From: Pseudomonas sp. MYb118
GTDB taxonomy: Bacteria; Pseudomonadota; Gammaproteobacteria; Pseudomonadales; Pseudomonadaceae
Direction: 5' to 3'
Length of the DNA: 64,000 bases
NCBI RefSeq assembly: GCF_040947875.1
Contig: NZ_JBFRXN010000003.1
Location: 186,001-250,000 of the forward strand
The first letter of the stretch is position 1. The number at the start of each line of letters is the position of its first letter. Of the stretch, positions 8,689 through 17,432 are shown piece after piece. The notes under the pieces were generated by a model that ran no database searches, was not told where the DNA came from, and saw only the letters and a list, made by a program, of their open reading frames with translations. The position numbers and the translations under genes were made by a program.

Positions 8689-9288
8689 ATGAGCAGCACA
8701 CAGCAACCACGTCGAGGTTTACAAGTGAGTGAGAACGCCCGAGAGGCCATTCTGGCTGCGGCGAAATCCGCGGCGCAGTTGCACGGATACACCGGTATTA
8801 ACTTGCGAAGCATTGCCGCAGAAATCGGTATCAAGAGCGCGAGCATCTACTACCACTTTGCGAGCAAAGCTGACCTGGGCGCTGCCGTCGCAGAGCGCTA
8901 TTGGCAGGACGCGCTGGCGATGCTTGGAGACATACAAGCCTCGAACGCTGATCCGTATCAGTGTTTGCAGCTGTACCCGTCCATCTTTCGTAAATCCTTG
9001 AAGGACAATAACAGGCTTTGTTTGTCCAGCTTCATGGCCGCAGAATTCGAAGACCTGCCTGACCAGGTATCCAAAGAGGTCAAGGCATTTGCGGACGTCA
9101 ACGTGAGATGGCTCGCTGAAATGCTGGTAAGTGCCGGCTGGGAACCTGGGCCGGCTTGTGAACGTCGTGCTCGCGCCATCTACACCGCTGTCGCAGGCGC
9201 GCAGCTCATCGCGCGAACCAGGGCAGACGTCAACCTGTTTGACGAATTGATGTTGAGCTATCAGGACGCGGGGTTGATTCCAGCCTGA
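8689..9288 (+). CDS. TetR/AcrR-family repressor
   Basis: This 199-residue protein has an N-terminal helix-turn-helix at about residues 10-56 (AREAILAAAKSAAQLHGYTGINLRSIAAEIGIKSASIYYHFASKADLGAAV), the classic TetR pattern, then an all-helical ligand-binding domain. ATG 8689 was chosen because an earlier in-frame start at 8662 falls inside the operator palindrome and adds a non-conserved leader. It is divergent from the GST gene and very probably its repressor as well as its own. The inducing ligand is unknown, though the GST partner suggests an electrophile. Confidence 0.9.
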   Translation: MSSTQQPRRGLQVSENAREAILAAAKSAAQLHGYTGINLRSIAAEIGIKSASIYYHFASKADLGAAVAERYWQDALAMLGDIQASNADPYQCLQLYPSIFRKSLKDNNRLCLSSFMAAEFEDLPDQVSKEVKAFADVNVRWLAEMLVSAGWEPGPACERRARAIYTAVAGAQLIARTRADVNLFDELMLSYQDAGLIPA

Positions 9289-9324
9289 TTGGCCTGCAGT
9301 TGAGACAGCATCGGCCAGGGTCAA

Positions 9325-10656
9325 TCACCCTTGCTTCACTGATTGCAAAAACTCAACGGTCAGCCCCGACAACGCCCGCGCCCCAACCACCAACGCCTTC
9401 TCATCCACGAAGAACCTCGGATTATGATTCGGTGCCGCAGTCGCCGGATCCTGCCCCTCAGGCGTCACCCCAAGAAAGATAAACAGCCCCGGCGCCTCTC
9501 GGGCAAAGAAAGAGAAATCCTCAGCCGCTCCCACCAATGGGCTAGTCGCAACCTTCCCGGAGGCCGCACGCGTAAGCACCGGGGCCATCTGCGCCGCGAG
9601 TCTCTCGTCGTTCACGGTCGTGCCATACCCCGCAATCACCGACACATCAGCCTTGGCATCCGCACTTTCGGCAATCTTCTCTGCCGTCAGCTTCACATCA
9701 CGCCCAATCTGCGCCCGGACCTTCTCGTCGTAAGTCCGAATGGTGCCCGTCATCTGCACTTTTTCCGGGATGATGTTGGCCGCGCTGCCGCCCTGGATCG
9801 TGCCGACGGTAACCACCGCCGGCGACTGCGTCAGGTTGGTCCGGCGGCTGACGATGGTTTGCACACCAGTGATGACCTGGGCCGCCGTGACGATGGGATC
9901 GACGGTGTTCCAGGGCATGCCGCCATGGCCTTGTTTGCCGGTGACGGTGATGTGCAGGTCATCGCTGCTGGCGGTGGTCGCGCCGGTGCGCCAGCTGAGT
10001 TCCCCTGACCGCCCTGGCATCACGTGCACAGCGAAGACCGCATCGGGTTTGAGCGTGTCGAACAAACCTTCCTGCAACATCCGTTGCGCGCCCCACAATT
10101 CATTCGGGTCGGAGGCGGGCAGACTGTTGCCTTCTTCGGCCGGCTGGAAGATGAACATCACTTTGCCCGGCAGGTTGTCGCGCAGGCCCGCCAGCACTTC
10201 GGCGGTGGCCATCAGCATCGCGGTGTGTGCATCGTGGCCGCAGGCGTGCATGACGTCCACTTCCTGGCCCTGGTAATTGCCGCGAGCCTTGGAGGCGAAC
10301 GGCAAACCTTCCGGCTCCTTGACCGGCAAGGCGTCCATGTCGGCGCGCAGGGCAACCACTGGCCCGGGCTTGCCACCTTCGAGGATGCCGACCACGCCGG
10401 TGTGTGCGATGCCTGTGTGAACTTCTAGGCCGAGTTTGCGCAGGTGATCGGCCACCAGTTTGGCGGTGCGCGTCTCCTGGCTGCCCAGTTCCGGGTGTTG
10501 GTGGATGTCGCGGCGCCATTCGATCAGCTTGGTTTCCACTGCGGCCGCACGGCTGTGGGCCTGTTCTTCGAGTGCGCCGGGTGATTGCGCCTGGGCGCTA
10601 CCGGCCAGGCCCAGCAGCAGGGCGGCCAGGACGACCCAGGAGGAGGAAGTCTGCAT
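9325..10656 (-). CDS. Secreted M20-family amidohydrolase
   Basis: This 443-residue protein starts with a clear signal peptide (WVVLAALLLGLAGSAQAQ), so it acts in the periplasm. The M20D (aminoacylase/hippuricase) motifs are all present: RRDIHQHPELG, ALRADMDALPV, the metal-binding HACGHDAH (about residues 138-145) and FQPAEEG (about 174-180), plus a dimerisation domain with GKQGHGGMPW and a C-terminal AAEDFSFF glutamate/aspartate motif. It should hydrolyse an N-acyl amino acid or similar amide. It is transcribed alone, with 312 bp of non-coding DNA upstream. Confidence 0.9.
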   Translation of the reverse strand: MQTSSSWVVLAALLLGLAGSAQAQSPGALEEQAHSRAAAVETKLIEWRRDIHQHPELGSQETRTAKLVADHLRKLGLEVHTGIAHTGVVGILEGGKPGPVVALRADMDALPVKEPEGLPFASKARGNYQGQEVDVMHACGHDAHTAMLMATAEVLAGLRDNLPGKVMFIFQPAEEGNSLPASDPNELWGAQRMLQEGLFDTLKPDAVFAVHVMPGRSGELSWRTGATTASSDDLHITVTGKQGHGGMPWNTVDPIVTAAQVITGVQTIVSRRTNLTQSPAVVTVGTIQGGSAANIIPEKVQMTGTIRTYDEKVRAQIGRDVKLTAEKIAESADAKADVSVIAGYGTTVNDERLAAQMAPVLTRAASGKVATSPLVGAAEDFSFFAREAPGLFIFLGVTPEGQDPATAAPNHNPRFFVDEKALVVGARALSGLTVEFLQSVKQG

Positions 10657-10968
10657 GGTCGTTATCCCATCACGCTGTGGCAGATGGAGGGGGAAACGCG
10701 GGCGGCGTTACGGCAGGTGGCTTGCATGATCATACCCATTAAGTATTGTTGTAATGGTGATCAGGGTCCCCTGTGAGGCTGGGTGTGTCTAATATCGAAC
10801 AAGTATTGTTTGATGCCTTGAAGGTATTGAGTGCGTAGCGAGTTCCTGTTTCTGTGTGTTTACGGCATTAACCAGGACGGGCTGGCCAGACGGGGCAACC
10901 CATCCAGCCAACCTCTTTTCAAGGCGCCAACAACCGCCAACTCTCAGTGATCTCCCGCCCCAACCGCC
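10657..10968. other. Intergenic region with a 60-bp-spaced direct repeat
   Basis: This 312-bp gap upstream of the amidohydrolase has no convincing gene. It contains the ten bases AAGTATTGTT twice, at 10741-10750 and 10801-10810, exactly 60 bp apart. They lie 85 and 145 bp before the amidohydrolase start and could be regulator sites. Confidence 0.4.
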
Positions 10969-12030
10969 TCAGGCGAGAGACCCTTGGCACTTTGGGGCGA
11001 ACTGCTCCCACCAGCCCTCGCGGCTTGGCTGCTGCTGATAGGTCTGCACCTTGTCCGCCGCGCTGCCCAGCAACTCGCTGACCGTCGATTCGCGTTTGGC
11101 CACGTACGTCTCCAGCTCCTCGATGGCATCGCTCAACACCCCGTAACCGCCGGTGAACACCGCCGAGGTCATCTCGGTGGCGCAGGCGCCCGCCAGCAGG
11201 AAGCGGGCCACGTCCAGGCCGCTGCGTGCGCCATTGGTGGCGATCAGCGGGTAGTCGTCGCCCATGGCCTTGCGCGTCTGCATGACCCAGCGCGCGGTGA
11301 GTGGCAGGGCCCAGGCGCCACCGATGGCGGCGCTGGTGCCAAGCAGGGGCAAGCCGCTGTCCAGGTCCGGGATGAATCCCATGAAGCGGCCCATCATCAC
11401 CACGCTGTCGGCGCCGCCGCGACGTGCGGCCTGGGCCAGGCCGACCACGTCTTCGCTTTGCCCGGTGAGCTTGATCCACAGGGGCAGGGTGGTGGCTTCG
11501 CGCAGGCGGCGCACGATGGCTTCGATACGCGCAGCGCCGCGTTCGAGGACGATGGCGCCCTTGGCGGCTTCTTCGCCGTGGGGCGCACCGATGTTCAGTT
11601 CCAGCACGCGCAGGCCGGCCTGTTCGATGCGTTGGGCGAAGGCCGCGCACTGCTCCAGATCGCTGAGGATCAGGCTGGGGATGACGTAGGCGTCTTGCAG
11701 GCGCGCTTCGCGGTCGAGCAGCGCCAGTTCCTGCAGCCACTCCTCGAAGTCGCGCTGCACCAGGCCCGAGCGGCCGAAGAGGCTGGCCTCGGCCGGCGGC
11801 TGGAAGTTCCAGGGCAGGCGGTTCCACTGGGCGTCGAGCAGCACGTAGTCGGTCTTGTCCAGTTGCTCCTTGGCGGCGGTGGATTCGTTGGTGGACTTGG
11901 CCACCACCGCCCCGGCGCCGCTGGCCAGGGCGGCGCGGATAGCGTCTGCGGTCATGGTCTGTTCACCGGCCCCGCAGATCACCGGGTTTTTCAGGGTCAG
12001 CCGGCCAATGGTGGTCGTCAGTCGTGTCAT
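10969..12030 (-). CDS. Dihydroorotate dehydrogenase-like FMN protein
   Basis: This 353-residue protein has the beta/alpha-barrel pattern of the DHOD/PreA family: LKNPVICGAGEQT at the start, VVAKST near residue 43, LELNIGAPHG (about 144-152), LWIKLTG, IATNGARSGLDVARFLLAGA and a late TGG phosphate-binding region. The catalytic cysteine of the usual NxSCPHG or of the PreA GLACGQ motif is absent, since the sequence reads NIGAPHG, so it is probably not a classical DHOD or dihydropyrimidine dehydrogenase. It is the last gene of a four-gene operon with a cupin, an aldolase and a DUF6282 hydrolase, which suggests a redox step in the same catabolic route. Confidence 0.8.
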   Translation of the reverse strand: MTRLTTTIGRLTLKNPVICGAGEQTMTADAIRAALASGAGAVVAKSTNESTAAKEQLDKTDYVLLDAQWNRLPWNFQPPAEASLFGRSGLVQRDFEEWLQELALLDREARLQDAYVIPSLILSDLEQCAAFAQRIEQAGLRVLELNIGAPHGEEAAKGAIVLERGAARIEAIVRRLREATTLPLWIKLTGQSEDVVGLAQAARRGGADSVVMMGRFMGFIPDLDSGLPLLGTSAAIGGAWALPLTARWVMQTRKAMGDDYPLIATNGARSGLDVARFLLAGACATEMTSAVFTGGYGVLSDAIEELETYVAKRESTVSELLGSAADKVQTYQQQPSREGWWEQFAPKCQGSLA

Positions 12031-12040
12031 GCCCGCACCC

Positions 12041-12973
12041 TCACAGGTTCATCAGGCGGGCGGCGTTACCGGAGGTCATCTTGCGGATGTCCGCGTCGCT
12101 GAACTCCAGGTCGAGCAACTGGCCGATGACGTTGCGGAAGCCGTCGGCGATGCCGGGGTTGCCTTGCTGGCCCAGGTCGGAGCCGAGGATCGTCAGGTCG
12201 ACGGTGCCGGCCTCGATCACTTCACGCAGGAAGGTGTCGTCGTAGAACTTGAACTTGGAACCCGGGACCCACATGCACATCGAGTGCTCCATGAACACGC
12301 CATCGCGGGCCAGTTGGCGCATGTCGTCCAGGGTCGCGTCCACCACGTAGGTCGGGTGGTTGACCAGCAGACGCTTGACCCCACGCAGGCGGGCTTCCTC
12401 GAACAGCGGCCAGATCTCGCGGATGTTCAGGTGGCCGGCGGAGAGCACTACGTCATTGGCGGCGATCAGGTCGAGGATGGCCTTGACCTCGTCTTTCAGT
12501 TGGTCGTTTTCATCGAGCACGGTCAGCGGGATCGGTTGCAGCATGCGCTGGGTAGTCTGCGGGAATTTCTCGACGAACTTCTTATCCTGGTGGTGATGGG
12601 CGATGTGGTTGGCCGAGGAGAAGGTCGGCATCCACACCAGCTTGGCGCCGAGCGTCAGGCCGTGTTCCACAGCGTGCACGTTGAGGCCGCCGACCGCATT
12701 GTTCAGTGGTACGCCGGAGAGCATGTGCACCTTCAGTTCACTGAAGTGCTTGTTCAAGATGTGGGTGACCGGCGTGCAGCTGTAGTAGTGGTCCTTGAGC
12801 AGCACGGCTTTGAGGCCGGCTTCGGACGCTTCGCGCATGGCTTCGACATGGTCGCAGTAGCGCGGCATGACCGAAGGGCCGCTGTGGCAGTGCAGGTCGA
12901 TGGCGCCCTGGAGCAGGCTGTCGATGTGCGCCTGGCGTTCTTCGCTGATCGGGGTGTCGATGATGGCATTCAT
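12041..12973 (-). CDS. DUF6282-type metal-dependent hydrolase (amidohydrolase-like)
   Basis: This 310-residue cytoplasmic protein shows metal-ligand motifs of an amidohydrolase/PHP-like barrel: IDLHCHSGPS near residues 25-34, LKDHYYSC near 60, AHHHQDK near 127, LSAGHLNIRE near 200 and LLVNHPTY near 222. It matches what I know of the DUF6282 family, whose members sit beside aldolases and dehydrogenases in catabolic clusters. It lies 10 bp upstream of the DHOD-like gene and 27 bp downstream of the aldolase gene, so it is co-transcribed. Ring or amide hydrolysis is an inference from the fold. Confidence 0.75.
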   Translation of the reverse strand: MNAIIDTPISEERQAHIDSLLQGAIDLHCHSGPSVMPRYCDHVEAMREASEAGLKAVLLKDHYYSCTPVTHILNKHFSELKVHMLSGVPLNNAVGGLNVHAVEHGLTLGAKLVWMPTFSSANHIAHHHQDKKFVEKFPQTTQRMLQPIPLTVLDENDQLKDEVKAILDLIAANDVVLSAGHLNIREIWPLFEEARLRGVKRLLVNHPTYVVDATLDDMRQLARDGVFMEHSMCMWVPGSKFKFYDDTFLREVIEAGTVDLTILGSDLGQQGNPGIADGFRNVIGQLLDLEFSDADIRKMTSGNAARLMNL

Positions 12974-13000
12974 GGAAGGTCTCTCTTGTTGTGGTGCGGG

Positions 13001-13759
13001 TCAGCGGGCCGACCCGTGGAATTGACGGACTTGCTGGCTCCAGCCAGCGCGCAGCAGCGCCTGGTCGGAACCGAGGATGAAAAAGCTCACGCCGCGGGCG
13101 GCGAAGCGTTCGAGGTCTTCTGCGTTGGCGACGAACATGCCAGTGGGTTTGCCGGCGGCGTGGGCCGCGTCGAGCACGCGGCTGACGGCGTCCTCGACCC
13201 GCGGGTCGTCCAGGCGCTCGGCGCCCAGGGACACACTGAGGTCAGCGCGGCCGACCAGCAGGCAGTCGATGCGCTCAAGGCGGGCCAACTGGTCGAGGTG
13301 CTCCAGCGCTTCGCGGTCCTCGATCTGCGCGATCACCGCATGGCGACCGTCCTCGGCCGCCAGGTGTTCGGCGAGGTTGGCGCGACCGTAGCCGCCAGCC
13401 CGGGGCGAGTTGGAGAAACCGCGGCTGCCGTCGCGGTAGTACAGGGCCTGGAGCACTGAGTTGGCCTGGTCGGCGCTGATGATGTGCGGCAACACCAGGC
13501 CGTCGGCACCGAGGTCCAGGGCTTGTTGCAAGGTCGCCGGGCGCTTGTCCGGCACGCGCACCAGGCCGCCGGTGCGGGCGGCACGGCAGGCCAGCAGGCT
13601 GATGTCCAGCGCGGCGGTATCGAACGGTGCGTGCTCGGCGTCGAGCACCACCGCGTCCAGGCCGGTGTCGCCGGCAATTTCGATCACGGCATGGCTGGGC
13701 GTCTTGATGAAAGCGCTGAGCAGGCGCTCGCCCTCGCGCAGGCGGCTGGCGAAAGTCAT
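13001..13759 (-). CDS. HpcH/HpaI-family aldolase
   Basis: This 252-residue class II aldolase has the family motifs GDTGLDAVVLDAEHAPFD (about residues 29-46), VRVPDKRPATLQQALDLGADGLVLPHI, and IAQIEDREALE containing the metal-binding glutamate, followed by LLVGRADLSVSLG. It should cleave or form a 2-keto-3-deoxy or 4-hydroxy-2-keto acid, giving pyruvate or glyoxylate plus an aldehyde. The start at 13759 overlaps the stop of the upstream cupin gene (ATGA arrangement), so the two are translationally coupled. The frame remains open further upstream, but that part is the shadow of the cupin gene. Confidence 0.9.
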   Translation of the reverse strand: MTFASRLREGERLLSAFIKTPSHAVIEIAGDTGLDAVVLDAEHAPFDTAALDISLLACRAARTGGLVRVPDKRPATLQQALDLGADGLVLPHIISADQANSVLQALYYRDGSRGFSNSPRAGGYGRANLAEHLAAEDGRHAVIAQIEDREALEHLDQLARLERIDCLLVGRADLSVSLGAERLDDPRVEDAVSRVLDAAHAAGKPTGMFVANAEDLERFAARGVSFFILGSDQALLRAGWSQQVRQFHGSAR

Positions 13760-14151
13760 GCCGGCTGGCCTTTGGCGGGGGCGAACTCGGCGTCCTGGTA
13801 TTCGATCAGGTGGCGGTAGTCGTCGCGGATCGGCGAGAACACGTCGAGGTTCATCACCACTTCGTCGCCCAGGGGTTCGGCGTAATGCACCACGTGCGGC
13901 GGGATGCGAATCATGCTGCCGGGGCCGCCTTCGACCACCTCGTCGTCCAGGTGAAAGCGCACTCGGCCCTGCACGATGATCACCAGTTGCTCGAAGGTGT
14001 GGCTGTGGGGGAACACGTCCATGCCGGGGGTCAGCCAGTTCATCACGCACAAGGTGTCGTCGCCGCGAAAGGCAACGCGCTCGACGCCTTTGCGCACGGT
14101 TTCGCGGGGCAGGGCATTCCAGTTGTGAAGCAGGGCCTGGGCGAGACTCAT
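13756..14151 (-). CDS. Cupin-domain protein
   Basis: This 131-residue single-cupin protein has motif 1 as PHSHTFEQLVIIVQGRVRF (about residues 47-66), with two His and one Glu as likely metal ligands, and motif 2 as GSMIRIPPHVVHYA (about 77-90). It is the first gene of the operon running on through aldolase, DUF6282 hydrolase and DHOD-like protein. Small cupins in such clusters are often isomerases, dioxygenases or ligand sensors, and the sequence does not tell which. A Shine-Dalgarno-like GGAGAAA lies just upstream of the ATG. Confidence 0.85.
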   Translation of the reverse strand: MSLAQALLHNWNALPRETVRKGVERVAFRGDDTLCVMNWLTPGMDVFPHSHTFEQLVIIVQGRVRFHLDDEVVEGGPGSMIRIPPHVVHYAEPLGDEVVMNLDVFSPIRDDYRHLIEYQDAEFAPAKGQPA

Positions 14152-14295
14152 CGGGGTTTCTCCGTTTCTTTTATAGGAATAGTATTTCGGTGTGAGATAA
14201 ACCTACGCCGGCTTTCGGGACGCGGTCAAGTGACTTTTTCGACCTTGACAGCGGTTCTCTGACGACCCTAGGATTGTGTCGTACAAAAAAACAAC

Positions 14296-14312
14296 GTTTC
14301 TAAGAAAGAAAC
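14296..14312. promoter_or_regulatory. GTTTC/GAAAC inverted repeat, likely regulator site
   Basis: GTTTCT and AGAAAC are separated by five bases, 22 bp before the aldehyde dehydrogenase start, in the divergent gap shared with the cupin operon. Related GTTTC/GAAAC elements occur upstream of the second MFS gene and of the aminotransferase operon. An IclR-family protein is the natural candidate to bind it. Confidence 0.4.
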
Positions 14313-14333
14313 AAAGTAAAGGAAGTGCCATCC

Positions 14334-15764
14334 ATGCGAGTCATAGAATCCCTTTTGATCGACGGGCAATGGTCTGCCGGCAATCACCCACGCCGCGCCG
14401 ACGTGTTCAACCCTGCGTCCGGCGAGGTCATCGCCCACTTGAGCCTGGCCAGTTCCGCCGATCTGGATCGCGCCCTGGCAGCCGCCGCGCGCGGCTTCGA
14501 GGTGTGGCGCAAGACGTCGGCCTACGAGCGCTCCAAAGTGCTGCGCCGCGCCGCCGACCTGGTGCGCGAACGCGCCGACGAAATCGCCGCGCTGATCACC
14601 CTCGAACAAGGCAAGCCGCTGGCCGAGGCACGCATGGAAGCCTTCGGTGCCGGCGACCACATCGACTGGTACGCCGAAGAAGGCCGTCGCGCCTACGGCC
14701 GGGTGATCCCGCCGCGTGCTGCCGGCGTGCGCCAACTGGTGCTGCGCGAGCCGATCGGGCCGGTCGCGGCGTTCAGCCCGTGGAACTTCCCGGTCAGCCA
14801 ACTGGTGCGCAAGATCGCCGGGGCCCTGGCCGCCGGTTGCTCGATCATCGCCAAGGGCCCGGAAGAAACCCCGTCCTCGTGCATCGAACTGTGTCGCGCT
14901 TTTCAGGATGCCGGCGTACCGGCGGGCGTGCTCAACCTGGTGTTCGGCGTGCCGGCTGAGGTGTCCGAGCAGTTGATCCGCTCGGAGATCATTCGCAAGG
15001 TGTCCTTTACCGGTTCGGTGCCGGTCGGCCGCGCCCTCGGTGCCCTGGCCGGGCAGTACCTCAAGCGCTGCACCCTGGAGCTGGGCGGCCATGCGCCGTT
15101 CATCGTCTGCGACGATGTCGATGTCGAGGCGGTCGCCACCCTGGGGGCCAACCTCAAGTTCCGCAACGGCGGGCAGATCTGCGCATCGCCCACCCGCTTC
15201 TATGTGCAGGCCAGCGTCTACGAGCGCTTCGTCGAGACCTTCTGCCGCGTCAGCGCCAACCTCAAGCTCGGCGACGGCCAGGACGCCAGCACCCAGCTCG
15301 GCCCGTTGGCCAACCCGCGTCGCGTCGCGGCAGCCCAGGAATACGTCGACGACGCCCTGGCGGTCGGCGCGCAACTGCGCCTGGGTGGGCAGGGCGGCGA
15401 GGGCGCGGGCTTCTACTACCCGGCCACGGTGCTGACCGAAGTCCCGGAAAACGCCCGGATCATGAGTGAGGAACCATTCGCGCCGATTGCCTCGATCGTC
15501 GCCTTCGACACCGTTGAAGAAGTGATCGCCAAGGCCAACGGCCTGCCATTCGGTCTGGCGGCCTTTGCCTTCACCCGTTCGGTGCAGCGCGCCACGCTGC
15601 TGGCCGACGAGTTGCAGTCGGGCATGGTCTCGATCAACCACTTCGGCCTCGCCGCGCCAGAGACGCCGTTCGGTGGCGTCAAGGACAGCGGCTACGGCAG
15701 CGAAGGCGGCAGCGAAGGGCTGGACGCCTACTTCACCACCAAGTTCGTCAGCCAGGTCGGCTGA
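14334..15764 (+). CDS. NAD(P)-dependent aldehyde dehydrogenase (semialdehyde type)
   Basis: This 476-residue protein has all ALDH landmarks: PWNFPVSQLVRKIAGALAAGC (cofactor site near residue 150), FTGSVPVGRALG, the general-base motif ELGGHAPF, the catalytic cysteine in NGGQICASPTRF and EEPFAPIA towards the C-terminus. Overall it resembles succinate- or glycolaldehyde-semialdehyde dehydrogenases. ATG 14334 is preceded by AAAGGAAG at good spacing; a GTG nine bases earlier lacks one. It is the first gene of an operon with a GMC oxidoreductase and an MFS transporter, divergent from the aldolase operon, and would oxidise the aldehyde made by either enzyme. Confidence 0.92.
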   Translation: MRVIESLLIDGQWSAGNHPRRADVFNPASGEVIAHLSLASSADLDRALAAAARGFEVWRKTSAYERSKVLRRAADLVRERADEIAALITLEQGKPLAEARMEAFGAGDHIDWYAEEGRRAYGRVIPPRAAGVRQLVLREPIGPVAAFSPWNFPVSQLVRKIAGALAAGCSIIAKGPEETPSSCIELCRAFQDAGVPAGVLNLVFGVPAEVSEQLIRSEIIRKVSFTGSVPVGRALGALAGQYLKRCTLELGGHAPFIVCDDVDVEAVATLGANLKFRNGGQICASPTRFYVQASVYERFVETFCRVSANLKLGDGQDASTQLGPLANPRRVAAAQEYVDDALAVGAQLRLGGQGGEGAGFYYPATVLTEVPENARIMSEEPFAPIASIVAFDTVEEVIAKANGLPFGLAAFAFTRSVQRATLLADELQSGMVSINHFGLAAPETPFGGVKDSGYGSEGGSEGLDAYFTTKFVSQVG

Positions 15765-15792
15765 TCCTTCTTCACCCAAGAGAACAACAACA

Positions 15793-17382
15793 ATGGAAAC
15801 CTTCGATTACATCGTGATCGGAGCCGGATCGGCCGGCTGTGCGCTCAGCGCACGGCTGGCCCAGGCTGGCAAGCAGGTGCTGTTGCTCGAAGCCGGCCCG
15901 GCCGACAATCACCCCTACGTGCACATTCCCGGCACCTTCATTCGCGTGCACGGCACCCGGCGCACCTGGATGTACCGCACCGAGCCCGAGCCGTTCGTCA
16001 ACCAGCGCGAAGTGTTCATCCCCCAGGGCCGCACCCTGGGCGGCGGCAGTTCGGTCAACGCGATGATCTACATTCGCGGCCAGGCCGAGGATTACGAAGA
16101 ATGGAAAAACGCCGGCTGCCCGGGCTGGGGCTGGGCCGACGTGCTGCCGGTGTTCCGCCGTTGCGAAGCCAATGCCCGCCTGGGTGGGCAGTTGCACGGT
16201 CAGCAGGGGCCGCTGAAGGTCAGCGACCCACGGCACAAGCATTTCCTCAGCCGCGCCTTCGTCGAGGCCGCGGTCGAGGCGGGCGTGCCGGCCAACGATG
16301 ACTTCAACGGGGCCAGGCAGGAAGGGGCGGGTTTCTACCAGACCACCACCGCCGACGGCCGTCGTGCCAGTTCGGCGGCCTCGTACCTGCGGCCAATGCG
16401 CAAGAACCCGAATCTCACGGTGATGACGAGTGTCCATGTCACCCGGTTGCAGTTTGACGGTTCCCGTGTGGTCGGTGTGCAGGCGCAGGACGAGGCCGGC
16501 CGCGAGTTGAGTTTCCGTGCCCGTGGCGAAGTGATCGTCAGCGCCGGGGCCATCGCCTCGCCAAAACTGCTGATGCTGTCCGGGATCGGCCCCCGCGAGC
16601 ACTTGCAGGCGATGGGCATCGACGTGCGGGTGGACGCGCCGCAAGTCGGCGAGAACTTCCAGGACCACCTCAGCGCCTCGGTCTACGCCCAGACCCGCCA
16701 GCCCTCGAGCCTGCTCGGGCACGACCGTGGCCTGCGCGCCGTCGGCCATGGCCTGAAATACCTGGCCACGCGCAGCGGCCTGCTCAGCTCCAACGTGGTG
16801 GAAAGCGGGGCGTTCGTCGATGCCACCGGTTGCGGTCGGCCCGACGTGCAGTTTCATGTGGTACCGGCGCTGGTCGGCGACATCGACCGCATGCCGCCGG
16901 CCGGTCATGGCATCTCGGTCAACCCCTGTGCGCTGCGCCCGCGTTCCCGTGGCCGGCTGCGCCTGAAAAGCGCCGACCCGCTGGCCGAAGTGGCGCTCAA
17001 CGCCAACTACCTGAGCGACCCCGAGGACATGCGCACCATGGTTGCCGGGGTGAAACTGGCCCGCAAGATCCTGCGTGCGCCGGCGCTGGCCAATGTGGTG
17101 GAGCGCATGCTCATGCTGCCGGAAAACGACGACGTGCCCGACAGCGTGTTCGAGGACTACGTGCGCACCGTCGCCAAGACCGTGTTCCATCCCGCCGGCA
17201 CCTGCCGGATGGGCTCGGACGCAGCCGCGGTGGTCGACCCGACCCTGCGCGTGCGCGGCGTGCAGGGGCTGCGGGTGGCCGATGCGTCGATCATGCCGAC
17301 GATCGTCAGTGGCAATACCAACGCACCTTGCATCATGATCGGCGAGCGCTGCGCCGACTTCATCCTGTCGGCCCAGGCCTGA
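15793..17382 (+). CDS. GMC-family FAD-dependent oxidoreductase (choline/alcohol dehydrogenase type)
   Basis: This 529-residue flavoprotein starts with the FAD-binding YIVIGAGSAGCALSARLA motif (residues 5-22). It has PQGRTLGGGSSVNAMIYIRG (GMC signature 1), GAIASPKLLMLSGIGP (signature 2), and the C-terminal FHPAGTCRMG and GNTNAPCIMIGE segments that carry the active-site residues. It should oxidise an alcohol to an aldehyde, which the dehydrogenase gene 28 bp upstream could then oxidise to an acid. ATG 15793 follows immediately on that gene's end; the longer open frame upstream is a shadow of it. Confidence 0.92.
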   Translation: METFDYIVIGAGSAGCALSARLAQAGKQVLLLEAGPADNHPYVHIPGTFIRVHGTRRTWMYRTEPEPFVNQREVFIPQGRTLGGGSSVNAMIYIRGQAEDYEEWKNAGCPGWGWADVLPVFRRCEANARLGGQLHGQQGPLKVSDPRHKHFLSRAFVEAAVEAGVPANDDFNGARQEGAGFYQTTTADGRRASSAASYLRPMRKNPNLTVMTSVHVTRLQFDGSRVVGVQAQDEAGRELSFRARGEVIVSAGAIASPKLLMLSGIGPREHLQAMGIDVRVDAPQVGENFQDHLSASVYAQTRQPSSLLGHDRGLRAVGHGLKYLATRSGLLSSNVVESGAFVDATGCGRPDVQFHVVPALVGDIDRMPPAGHGISVNPCALRPRSRGRLRLKSADPLAEVALNANYLSDPEDMRTMVAGVKLARKILRAPALANVVERMLMLPENDDVPDSVFEDYVRTVAKTVFHPAGTCRMGSDAAAVVDPTLRVRGVQGLRVADASIMPTIVSGNTNAPCIMIGERCADFILSAQA

Positions 17383-17432
17383 TCAGGCTCGCTTCACCCA
17401 CACCACAACAATTACAAAAAAAGAGTACTGCG

